DNA from: Halomonas alkalisoli
GTDB lineage: Bacteria > Pseudomonadota > Gammaproteobacteria > Pseudomonadales > Halomonadaceae
Reading direction: 5' to 3'
Length of the DNA: 64,000 nucleotides
NCBI RefSeq assembly: GCF_021412585.1
Contig: NZ_JAKCMI010000023.1
Span: forward strand, 62,001 to 126,000
Shown: positions 48,064 to 55,641 of the stretch, in pieces
Position numbering within the stretch: position 1 is the stretch's first letter
Layout: every line of letters starts with the position of its first letter
Translations under genes and position numbers: made by a program
Notes under the pieces: model-generated
Told to the model about the DNA's origin: nothing
Seen by the model: only the letters and a program-made list of their open reading frames with translations
Databases searched by the model: none

Positions 48064-48934
48064 CGTGATTCGTCGTCGTACGCCCGCGGCCCGCCTGGGC
48101 CGGTTGGCGGTCTATGCGGTACTGCTGCTGGCTGCGCTCTTCTACCTGCTGCCCCTGGTGGTGATGCTGATCACCTCGTTCAAGCCGCTCCACGAGATCA
48201 GCCCCGGCACGCTGCTGTCGCTGCCCCAGTCGCCCACCGTGGAACCCTGGGTCAAGGCCTGGGGCGAGGCCTGCACCGGCATGCGCTGCGAGGGCATTGG
48301 CGGCTACTTCTTCAACTCCATTGCCATCGTGGTGCCGGCGGTGCTGATCTCCACGGTGATTGGCGCGCTCAACGGCTACGCCCTGACCAAGTGGCGCTTC
48401 AAGGGCTCGGAGCTGCTCTTCGCCCTGATGCTGTTCGGTTGCTTCATTCCTTTCCAGGTGGTGCTGCTGCCCATGGCACAGACCCTGGGCTGGCTGGGGC
48501 TGTCGAGTTCGCGAGCCGGCCTGATCCTGGTCCATGTGATCTTCGGGATCGCCTTTACCACGCTGTTCTTTCGCAATTTTTACGTGGCGGTGCCCACCGA
48601 GCTGGTCTCGGCGGCCAAGCTCGACGGTGCCGGGTTCTTCCGCATCTTCTGGCGCATCCTGCTGCCGGTCTCCGCGCCGATCATCGTGGTCTCGGTGATC
48701 TGGCAGTTCACCCAGATCTGGAACGACTTCCTGTTCGGCGTGGCCTTCTCGGCCCACAACACCCAGCCGGTGACCGTGGCCCTCAACAATCTGGTCAACA
48801 CGTCCACCGGTACCCGCGAATACAACGTCGACATGGCCGCCGCCATGATTGCGGCGCTGCCGACCCTGGTGGTCTATGTGCTGGCGGGGAAATATTTCGT
48901 CCGCGGGCTCACCGCCGGCTCGGTCAAGGGCTAG
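48056..48934 (+). CDS. gtsC: Sugar ABC transporter permease GtsC-like
   Basis: This second permease of 292 residues is of the MalG type. Its EAA loop is TELVSAAKLDGAGFFRIFWRILLPVSAP, and membrane helices include YAVLLLAALFYLLPLVVMLITSFKP at the N-terminus. It overlaps gtsB and is followed 32 bases later by the ATPase gene. Confidence 0.9.
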   Translation: MDNVIRRRTPAARLGRLAVYAVLLLAALFYLLPLVVMLITSFKPLHEISPGTLLSLPQSPTVEPWVKAWGEACTGMRCEGIGGYFFNSIAIVVPAVLISTVIGALNGYALTKWRFKGSELLFALMLFGCFIPFQVVLLPMAQTLGWLGLSSSRAGLILVHVIFGIAFTTLFFRNFYVAVPTELVSAAKLDGAGFFRIFWRILLPVSAPIIVVSVIWQFTQIWNDFLFGVAFSAHNTQPVTVALNNLVNTSTGTREYNVDMAAAMIAALPTLVVYVLAGKYFVRGLTAGSVKG

Positions 48935-48966
48935 CGCTCAAGAGAGAACAACAAGAGGTATCCACC

Positions 48967-50088
48967 ATGTCTGCTCTAGAAATTCGCAGTGTTCGCAAGG
49001 AGTTCGGCGGCGAGCGCGTGCTCAAGGATGTCAGCCTGGCCATCGAGTCCGGGGAGTTCCTGATCCTCGTCGGCCCGTCGGGCTGCGGCAAGTCGACCCT
49101 GATGAACGCCATCGCCGGCCTGGAGCCGGTGACCTCCGGCGAGATCCACATCGCCGACGAGAACGTCACCTGGCGGACGCCGGCCGAGCGGGACATCGCC
49201 ATGGTGTTCCAGTCCTACGCGCTCTATCCCAGCATGACCGTGCGCGGCAACATCAGCTTCGGCCTGGAGATGCGCAAGGTGCCGAAGGCGGAGCGCGAGG
49301 CCGCCGTCGAGCGGGTCGCCGACCTGCTGCAGATCTCGCACCTGCTCGAGCGCAAGCCCTCGCAGCTCTCCGGCGGCCAGCGCCAACGCGTCGCCATGGG
49401 GCGGGCCCTGGCCCGGGAGCCGAAGGTCTATCTCTTCGATGAACCGCTCTCCAACCTGGATGCCAAGCTTCGGGTGGACATGCGCACCGAGATCAAGAAG
49501 CTGCATCAGCGGCTCGGCACCACCATCGTCTACGTGACCCACGACCAGATCGAGGCCATGACCCTGGCCGATCGCATCGCGGTGATGCGCGACGGCAATA
49601 TCCTGCAGCTGGGCACCCCCGACGAGGTCTACAACGACCCGGTGGATATCTTCGTGGCGGGATTCATGGGCTCGCCGTCGATGAATTTCATCACGGCTAG
49701 CCTGGAGGGCGGGGCAGGCGCCTATCGGTTGCGTATCGTCACCGAGGGCGAGGAAGCGCTGGTGCTGCCCTGGCCCGTGTCGCGGGAAACCCCGGCCATG
49801 GCCGAGCAGGTCGGGCGCTCCATCATCCTGGGGCTGCGCCCGGAGCACTTCAGCGAGGAGGACTCACGGCTCAGCGGCATGGACGAGGGGACGCCGGTCT
49901 CGGCCAGGGTCAGCGTGGCCGAACCCACCGGTGCCGATATCCTGTTGAGGCTGCCGCTGGGGGATGGGGAGGTCACAGCCCGGGTCGGCCCCAAGTGTAC
50001 AGTCGTGCCGGGAGAGCGCCTGAATCTGCGCGTCGACATGGGGCGCGCCGTGCTCTTCGACAGCGAGACGGAAAAGCGTTTGGCCTAG
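48967..50088 (+). CDS. gtsD: Sugar ABC transporter ATP-binding protein GtsD-like
   Basis: This ATPase of 373 residues is of the MsmK/UgpC/MalK type. Walker A is GPSGCGKST, the Q-loop is in MVFQSYALYPSM, the signature is LSGGQRQRVAMGRAL and Walker B is VYLFDEPLSNLDAK. A C-terminal TOBE/regulatory domain (LGLRPEHFSEED) follows. The ATG at 48967 comes after AAGAGG; a longer open frame running through gtsC is rejected. The TAG stop coincides with the boundary of a small inverted-repeat element. No OprB-type porin follows, unlike in Pseudomonas. Confidence 0.92.
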   Translation: MSALEIRSVRKEFGGERVLKDVSLAIESGEFLILVGPSGCGKSTLMNAIAGLEPVTSGEIHIADENVTWRTPAERDIAMVFQSYALYPSMTVRGNISFGLEMRKVPKAEREAAVERVADLLQISHLLERKPSQLSGGQRQRVAMGRALAREPKVYLFDEPLSNLDAKLRVDMRTEIKKLHQRLGTTIVYVTHDQIEAMTLADRIAVMRDGNILQLGTPDEVYNDPVDIFVAGFMGSPSMNFITASLEGGAGAYRLRIVTEGEEALVLPWPVSRETPAMAEQVGRSIILGLRPEHFSEEDSRLSGMDEGTPVSARVSVAEPTGADILLRLPLGDGEVTARVGPKCTVVPGERLNLRVDMGRAVLFDSETEKRLA

Positions 50089-50250
50089 GAGCCTGTCGGA
50101 CTTAACACTGATCTACTGCGAGATCCGGTCTTTCGGCCAATTTCATTCGATCTGATTCGTTAAATAGCGGGCTATTCGCCTCATCAGATCGATAAACTTG
50201 TCTCGAAATCCAAATCTCTCGTGACGATCGGTCAAGTCCGACAGACTCCT
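50087..50250. mobile_element. MITE-like element with 17-bp terminal inverted repeats
   Basis: Terminal repeats 50087-50103 and 50234-50250 match at 16 of 17 positions (AGGAGCCTGTCGGACTT form). The interior is itself palindromic (TCGATCTGAT near 50147 with ATCAGATCGA near 50183, and AATAGC-GGG-CTATT at the centre), so the element can fold into a long hairpin. It has no coding capacity and is AT-richer than its surroundings. The left flank is TA and the right flank TG. It resembles a non-autonomous derivative of an IS; the parent is unknown. Confidence 0.7.
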
Positions 50251-50339
50251 GGGCGCGGGATTCCCCGGTCGGTGTAATACGACAAAGACCTGCTGCCACT
50301 GGCCGGGCAGCAGGTCAACGGCCGGTGTCGTGCCTGCGT

Positions 50340-50780
50340 TCAGCGAACGGTAATGACGGTGCACTCGGCGGCGTGGCTCACCTTGTGGGAAACGCTGCCC
50401 ACGACCAGCCCGCGCAGGTCGCTGAGTCCGCGGCTACCCATGATGATGGCTTCTACCCCGCGTGTCTTCGCTTCGCTGACGATGGTGCGGGCCGGATCGC
50501 CACGGCCGATGGCGGTCTCGATCTTGGTCACGCCCTTGTCGCGCGCCGCCTGGGCGGCCTTTTCCACCACCTGCTGTCCGATATCGTCGCGCTCCTGGCG
50601 GGACGCCTCGATGGCGATGGCGCCGATGCCCCAGACCAGCGTCGTCTCGTGGGAGAGCTCTTCGGGGATATGCAGGATGTGCAGGGTGGCGTCGGCCTGG
50701 TTGGCCAGCTGGCAGGCAACGGAAAGGGCTTTCTTGGCGTTTTCGGAGCCATCGACGGGAACCAGGATGGTATTGAACAT
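50340..50780 (-). CDS. Universal stress protein (UspA family)
   Basis: This 146-residue cytoplasmic protein has the UspA alpha/beta fold. It starts MFNTILVPVDGSENAKKAL, and the ATP-binding glycine motif is GSRGLSDLRGLVVGSVSHKVSHAAECTVITVR near the C-terminus. It stands alone, facing the inverted-repeat element. Members are induced by stress or growth arrest; no specific trigger is evident here. Confidence 0.93.
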   Translation of the reverse strand: MFNTILVPVDGSENAKKALSVACQLANQADATLHILHIPEELSHETTLVWGIGAIAIEASRQERDDIGQQVVEKAAQAARDKGVTKIETAIGRGDPARTIVSEAKTRGVEAIIMGSRGLSDLRGLVVGSVSHKVSHAAECTVITVR

Positions 50781-50885
50781 GGTCGTGTTCCTTCTTGGCA
50801 GGTAAGGGCTGATCCTTATGTTAGAGACTAGCGGCTCGAAGCCGAGCTGTCATGACCGGGGTCAAGAAGCGCGTGGCTACGACGC

Positions 50886-51953
50886 TTATTCCTTCACCTC
50901 GAGGCGACGCAGCTGCTGCCAGAGTTCGCTGCGCAGGTCGGCCATGCGCGGTGCCTCGCCGATATCGAAGCCGATCGGCCGCGTCAGTCGCTGGGTTCGC
51001 AGGCCCAGCCGCGCACTGAGCAGGCCCACCCCCATGCCCTGGCCGGCACGGGTCGATAGCCTTCCGGCCAGGTTCAGCGAGAGAATCTCCATGCCCGCTT
51101 CACTGGCCATCTCGGTCGCGCCGGCGAAGGCCATATTGTAGAGCACGCTACGCAGCAGGCGCAGGCGGCTGGCATAGCCGAGTTCCAGGCCGTAGAGGCG
51201 GCATATCCGGTCGATCATCGCCAGGTTACGCCAGGCGACCATCGCCATGTCCACCAGGGTCAGCGGGCTCACCGCCACCATCACCGCCGTCTCGCCGGAC
51301 ATCCGCGAGATCAGGCGTCGCGCCTCCCGGTCGCGGGGTGCCAGCAGATGATGCGCCAGCAGCTGGCGCACTTCCGCCCCGCTATGGTGAGACTGGTGAG
51401 CGGCCAGGAAGGCCTGCCAGTGAGGGTGGTCGTCATCGAGCTTCAACTGCGTCTTGAGCAGTCTGGCCAGGCCCATGGCCTCGGCGGTGCCGACTTCCTG
51501 CAACTTGCCCAGCCTTGCGCGCAGGGTGTCGTGGCGACGCAGTCGCCGCAGACGCCAGGCTTCACGCAGCAGCGCACCGGCGCCCAGGCCGATGGCGCCC
51601 AGTCCCAGCAGGGCCCAGCCGCCGCTGAGCCAGTCGCCGCCGGTGAGGGCCGCCGGCAGGCGCAGGGCGAGCTCCACCGTGCCCAGGGCCAGGCCGCCGC
51701 CCAGCAGCGTAAGGAGGCCCCAGCGGCGTTTGCGTGGCCGGCCGAGGCTGGCCGAAAGCGCCTGTTCGGCGGGGCCGTCGATGGGCTCCTCGATGGGGCG
51801 TGTCGGCACTTCGGCGGCGAAATCCTGGCGCGGCCGCGGGGTGTCGCCACCGGGCGGCGGGGTTGGCTCATCCAGGGTAAAACGGCGGCCGGGACGGGGA
51901 TCGGTGGGGCCGGGCGCTTCGCGGTCCTGACGGGGAGGATAGTCGTCGCTCAT
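50886..51953 (-). CDS. ycjF: YcjF-like (UPF0283) membrane protein
   Basis: This 355-residue protein has a Pro/Arg-rich acidic N-terminus (1-70) and two membrane helices at about 80-140. A C-terminal domain follows (MSGETAVMVAVSPLTLVDMAMVAWRNLAMIDRICRLYGLELG) that matches the YcjF/TIGR01620 family. It overlaps the upstream ycjX gene in an ATGA arrangement, as in the E. coli ycjXF pair of the phage-shock regulon. The molecular role is unknown. Confidence 0.88.
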   Translation of the reverse strand: MSDDYPPRQDREAPGPTDPRPGRRFTLDEPTPPPGGDTPRPRQDFAAEVPTRPIEEPIDGPAEQALSASLGRPRKRRWGLLTLLGGGLALGTVELALRLPAALTGGDWLSGGWALLGLGAIGLGAGALLREAWRLRRLRRHDTLRARLGKLQEVGTAEAMGLARLLKTQLKLDDDHPHWQAFLAAHQSHHSGAEVRQLLAHHLLAPRDREARRLISRMSGETAVMVAVSPLTLVDMAMVAWRNLAMIDRICRLYGLELGYASRLRLLRSVLYNMAFAGATEMASEAGMEILSLNLAGRLSTRAGQGMGVGLLSARLGLRTQRLTRPIGFDIGEAPRMADLRSELWQQLRRLEVKE

Positions 51954-53341
51954 CGCAGTTTGTCTCCGATCAGCCAGTCCAGCGCGGCGTCCAGGCGAAT
52001 ATGGGGCAGGGCACCCCCTTCCCGCGGGGCGGGGCGGAAGGCTCGGAAGTCGAAGCCCTGCCGTGCCCAGAACTCCGCTTCGGGCAGCTGTGAGGGCACC
52101 TCGCCGGGAAACACCAGGACTTCCTCACCTTCCAGGGTGGTGCCGCGCAGCGCCGGTGTGCGCTGCTTCTGGTGCTCCACGGCATGGGTCTCGGTGGCGC
52201 GAATCGCAGCCAGTGACAGCGCCTTGACCGGCACGTCGGCATAGCGCAGGTCCTGCAGGGGCTCGGCCAGCAACGCTTCCAGCAGTGAGGTCAGGTTGCC
52301 GTGCTGCTCCGGCGTCACGTGGTCGGCCTTGGTGGCGGCAATGGCCAGGCGATCGATGCGCGGGGCGAACAGGCGCGACAGCAGACTGCGCTTGCCGTAG
52401 TCGAAGCTCTGCATCAGCGTGGTGAGCGCCTGGGAGAGGTCCTCGAAGCGTTCGGGGCCGGCATTGAGCGCGCCCAGCACATCCACCAGCACGATCTGTC
52501 GGTCGAAGCGGCGAAAGTGGTCGCGATAAAACGGCCGTACGATGTGCTGCTGGTAATGGCGAAAGCGGGCGGCCAGGGTGGCGTAGACGCTGTCGGGTGG
52601 CAGCTTGGCCAGCCTGGTGTCGTCGTAGTCCTTCAGCGCGGGCAGGGGGAAGAACTGCAGCACTGGCGCACCTTCCAGGTCGCCGGGCAGCAGGAATCGA
52701 CCCGGCTGCAGGTTGGCGAAGCCCGCCTCCCGGGCGCCCTGCAGGCTGCGGGCATAGAGGCTGGCAATGTTGGCCAGCTCAGCCTCGTTGGCTTCGGCGG
52801 CGGGGTTGAGCCCGGCGGCGACGCTTTCCCACTCGGCGAGCAGGGCGCGGCGCTGTTCGCCGGCATTGGCCAGCATCGCCCGGCTCCAGCCGGGGTAATC
52901 GTGGCCCAGCAGGGGCAGGTCGAGCAGCCACTCGCCGGGGTAGTCGAACAGGTCCAGGCTCAGCTCGGCGGTTTCGCCCCGCAGCAGTCCGCGTCGCGCC
53001 GGGCGATAGCGGATCGACAGGCGCAGCTCGCTGATGCCGCGGGTGGGCTCCGGCCAATAGGGCGGGTCGGCGTCGAGGGCCGCCATGGCCTGGTCGTAGG
53101 GAAAGCGCGGCACGCCCAAGTCCGGCTGGCTGACTCGCCGGGCGCCCAGCAGGCGGCCTTCCCGGGCCACCGGCATCAGGTCGAGTCGGGCCTCGAGTCC
53201 GGCATGGCGAAGCTGGTTGACCAGCGAGGTGAGAAAGGCGGTCTTGCCGGCGCGTGACAGGCCGGTGACCGCCAGGCGCAACTGGCGGTCGCGGCCGCGT
53301 TCGATCAGATTGGTCAGTTCCCGGGCCAAAGGCTGGCGCAT
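51950..53341 (-). CDS. ycjX: YcjX-family (DUF463) GTPase-like protein
   Basis: This 463-residue protein has a P-loop (LAVTGLSRAGKTAFLTSLVNQL, residues 24-45) and the family motifs LSLDLFDYPGEWLLDLPLL, VLVDVLGALNAGPERFEDL and IAATKADHVTPEQHGNL, the last akin to a G4 motif. The ATG at 53341 gives the usual N-terminus RQPLARELTNLIERG; an upstream TTG is in frame. It is paired with ycjF. The function is unknown beyond stress association. Confidence 0.9.
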   Translation of the reverse strand: MRQPLARELTNLIERGRDRQLRLAVTGLSRAGKTAFLTSLVNQLRHAGLEARLDLMPVAREGRLLGARRVSQPDLGVPRFPYDQAMAALDADPPYWPEPTRGISELRLSIRYRPARRGLLRGETAELSLDLFDYPGEWLLDLPLLGHDYPGWSRAMLANAGEQRRALLAEWESVAAGLNPAAEANEAELANIASLYARSLQGAREAGFANLQPGRFLLPGDLEGAPVLQFFPLPALKDYDDTRLAKLPPDSVYATLAARFRHYQQHIVRPFYRDHFRRFDRQIVLVDVLGALNAGPERFEDLSQALTTLMQSFDYGKRSLLSRLFAPRIDRLAIAATKADHVTPEQHGNLTSLLEALLAEPLQDLRYADVPVKALSLAAIRATETHAVEHQKQRTPALRGTTLEGEEVLVFPGEVPSQLPEAEFWARQGFDFRAFRPAPREGGALPHIRLDAALDWLIGDKLR

Positions 53342-53424
53342 CAGTGAGGATTCCCTTCGCAGCAAGCTCAGCCGCTAATGTGAGGGCGTTGGCGGCGTCT
53401 GGCAAGGCGTTGCCTGCTCTGGAA

Positions 53425-53613
53425 TCAGGGGGCCGTGGCCAGCATCTTGTAGAACAGCGGCAGGGCGGCGACCAGGAAGCCGGCGACGGCCAGGGCATAG
53501 CCCGGCCAGCGATGGCGCATGCGCTGGGCCAGGGTCAGTCCGACCAGGCAGATCGCCAGGCCGATCAGGTTGAAGACCAAGGTGAACATTTCGATCAGTT
53601 CCTGGGGGGACAT
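53425..53613 (-). CDS. Small membrane protein
   Basis: This 62-residue protein has two hydrophobic helices (about 10-27 and 38-57) with a short basic loop QRMRHRWPG between them. The ATG follows AGGAG with good spacing, and the frame ends 83 bases before ycjX on the same strand, so it may be the first gene of the ycjXF operon. I do not recognise the family. The ribosome site, membrane pattern and context support it as real. Confidence 0.7.
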   Translation of the reverse strand: MSPQELIEMFTLVFNLIGLAICLVGLTLAQRMRHRWPGYALAVAGFLVAALPLFYKMLATAP

Positions 53614-53744
53614 GCTGGCTCCTGGGCGTTGATGACGGCTTGCTGGGGGGATTGCCTCCAGGGTGCTACTGTCATCATATCAGGCTGCCATAACCGAACC
53701 GAATGCGGCCAGGGTGCGCGTTACCTGAACAGCGAGGATGTGAC

Positions 53745-54299
53745 ATGGGCGATACGCTACCGAGTGCCGACGACGTGGTCGGCTACTGGTTCGATGAGCT
53801 GTCCCCCGGACAGTGGTTTCGCAAGGATATCGAACTCGATGCACAGATCGGCCAGCGCTTCTTTGGCTTGCACCGGGCGGCCGCGGCTGGCGAGCTCTGG
53901 CTGTGGCGTCAGTCGGCCACGGGGCGGCTGGCCGAGATCCTGGTGCTCGACCAGTTTTCCCGAAACCTGTTCCGCGGCCTGCCGGGGGCCTTTGCACAGG
54001 ACCCCATGGCGCTGGTGCTGGCTCAGGAGGCAGTGGCGCAGGGCCTGGACCAGGAGCTCGACGTGAGCGAGCGCGCCTTTCTCTACATGCCCTACATGCA
54101 CAGCGAGTCGCTGAAGATTCACGACGAAGCCCTGCGCCTGTTCGATCAGCCCGGCCTGGAGGACAACCTGGATTTCGAGCAGCGACACCGGGATATTCTG
54201 CTGCGCTTCGGCCGCTACCCCCATCGCAACGCCATACTGGGGCGCGAATCTACCGGTGAGGAGCTGGCTTTTCTGCTGGAGCCCGGCTCCTCGTTCTGA
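53745..54299 (+). CDS. DUF924 family protein
   Basis: This 184-residue helical protein has the DUF924 signature: VVGYWFDELSPGQWFRKDIELDAQI, LWRQSATGRLAEILVLDQFSRNLFRG, YMPYMHSESLKIHDEALRLF and RYPHRNAILGRESTGEELAFL. Members look like tetratricopeptide-type folds; biochemical role is not established. GAGG lies before the ATG at 53745, which is preferred over an in-frame ATG 14 codons upstream. Confidence 0.87.
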   Translation: MGDTLPSADDVVGYWFDELSPGQWFRKDIELDAQIGQRFFGLHRAAAAGELWLWRQSATGRLAEILVLDQFSRNLFRGLPGAFAQDPMALVLAQEAVAQGLDQELDVSERAFLYMPYMHSESLKIHDEALRLFDQPGLEDNLDFEQRHRDILLRFGRYPHRNAILGRESTGEELAFLLEPGSSF

Positions 54300-54354
54300 G
54301 CTACGCTTTCCCGTGGCACCGTACTGAGGCACCATGGGGCTTGTCCGAGCATTC

Positions 54355-54399
54355 GGAATCACCACCCCTGGCATCACCACCTTTGGCATCACAACAAGG
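54355..54399 (+). repeat. Three imperfect 15-bp tandem repeats
   Basis: GGAATCACCACCCCT, GGCATCACCACCTTT and GGCATCACAACAAGG follow each other just before the ribosome site of the small membrane protein gene. They may be a leader feature or a chance expansion. Confidence 0.5.
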
Positions 54400-54412
54400 A
54401 AGGAGAGACGAT

Positions 54413-54655
54413 ATGGGTTTGATCGCTTGGCTGATTATCGGTGGTCTCGCTGGCTGGATTGCCGGCAACATCATGCGTGGCGGTGGCTTCGGCATTCTGG
54501 CCAATATCGGCGTGGGTATCGTGGGTGCGGTGATCGGGGGATTCCTGTTCAGCTTGTTGGGGCTGCAGGCCGGGGGATTCATCGGTTCGCTGGTGACTGC
54601 GACCGTGGGTGCCGTGTTGCTGTTGTGGATCATCTCGAAGGTCAGGGAGGCGTAG
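54413..54655 (+). CDS. GlsB/YeaQ/YmgE family membrane protein
   Basis: This 80-residue protein is of the transglycosylase-associated/GlsB family with three hydrophobic segments: GLIAWLIIGGLAGWIAGNIMRGGG, NIGVGIVGAVIGGFLFSLLG and GSLVTATVGAVLLLWIISKV. Members are small stress-induced inner-membrane proteins. The ATG follows AAGGAAGGAGAGACGAT, a strong ribosome site. A terminator follows 26 bases after the stop. Confidence 0.9.
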   Translation: MGLIAWLIIGGLAGWIAGNIMRGGGFGILANIGVGIVGAVIGGFLFSLLGLQAGGFIGSLVTATVGAVLLLWIISKVREA

Positions 54656-54680
54656 TGCGGTAAACGCCCCTGACTGGAAG

Positions 54681-54712
54681 CAAGAAGGCCCGGTAATTAC
54701 CGGGCCTTCTTG
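54681..54712. terminator. Bidirectional terminator
   Basis: A perfect 32-bp palindrome (arms 54681-54696 and 54697-54712) forms a GC-rich stem with an AT loop, TTCTTG on the right and its complement on the left. It lies between convergent genes. Confidence 0.87.
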
Positions 54713-54742
54713 CGTCTGCGGCGTGCAGTATTTGGCTGGTGA

Positions 54743-55426
54743 CTAAAAGGTATAGCTCACGCCTATTACCGCCACCGGATAGACAGGCCACTTCTCGGCA
54801 TCGTTCTCGAGTCGCTGCTCCTCCTGACGGAGCTCCTCGCGCAGCTGGGCCGACAGTGGATTGTCACCATTCTCGAAGCCTTCCGATGTCCTCAGCGAGA
54901 CGTCCGGATCCGTGGGAATCACGCCGACCTCGGCAAAGACGCCGAAGCCGCTGCGATGCGATTTGCGCCAGCCTACGCCTGCGTAAGGCTGTATGCCGTC
55001 GGCGAGGGTCATTTTGCCATGCAGCGTGCCGAGCGCATCGGCCGGGTATTCCTGGCCATTGAACTGGTAGGCCGCGTTGCGTGGACGACCCTCAACATCG
55101 GCTTCGATATCCGGCAGCATGAGGCCAGCGCTGAAGAAGAAGCCGTCGCTGAAGGGGTAGTAGTCCAGCGTCAGCTTGCTTGCTGCCAGATTCACGTCAC
55201 CGTCGTAGTTGACGTCATCGGTGCTGTAATCGGTGCTCCACTCCAGCCCGCCGGTATAACGGGCGGAGATGCCCAGGCGCTCCTGGAAGCGCCAGGCGAC
55301 ATCCGCGCCGACACCGGTGCTGCCCGCGACGGCACCCAGCGTGACGCGATCGTCGTATGCCTGGGCTTGGCCAGCGCCGAGAGTGACTAGAGCAACGGCC
55401 AGGCCGGCGGTCATGGTGTACTTCAT
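54743..55426 (-). CDS. Outer-membrane beta-barrel protein
   Basis: This 227-residue protein has a signal peptide (MKYTMTAGLAVALVTLGAG, cleavage after AQA). It then has alternating beta-strand sequence (LTLDYYPFSDGFFFSAGLML, IQPYAGVGWRKS, FGVFAEVGVI) and a C-terminal phenylalanine strand (VAVIGVSYTF), the hallmark of an outer-membrane barrel. An acidic helical insert (LREELRQEEQRLENDAEKW) precedes the last strand. ATG 55426 has AGGGGA seven bases before it. It resembles small OmpW/OmpA-size porin-like proteins but I cannot name it. Confidence 0.82.
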   Translation of the reverse strand: MKYTMTAGLAVALVTLGAGQAQAYDDRVTLGAVAGSTGVGADVAWRFQERLGISARYTGGLEWSTDYSTDDVNYDGDVNLAASKLTLDYYPFSDGFFFSAGLMLPDIEADVEGRPRNAAYQFNGQEYPADALGTLHGKMTLADGIQPYAGVGWRKSHRSGFGVFAEVGVIPTDPDVSLRTSEGFENGDNPLSAQLREELRQEEQRLENDAEKWPVYPVAVIGVSYTF

Positions 55427-55641
55427 TGCATCGTCCCCTTGATGTGCAACCCCGGATCGGGGAGGGCGGGCGGCGCCCCAATAACCCATCGATTATCGGC
55501 TATCGGTGGAGGGACTTTAACGCGCTAAACGTTATCTTTTGTACGCATAACCTGAGCTGATTGGCAGCGAGTCGATGCCGGACTACCTTTCAATCGAAGC
55601 GGGTAGAAACCGATGGAACGACACTGCCACAGGAGCGTGAC

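Noticed and set aside
50102..50299. 65-codon frame inside the first inverted-repeat element
   Set aside because: Runs past the element end and has no protein-like features.
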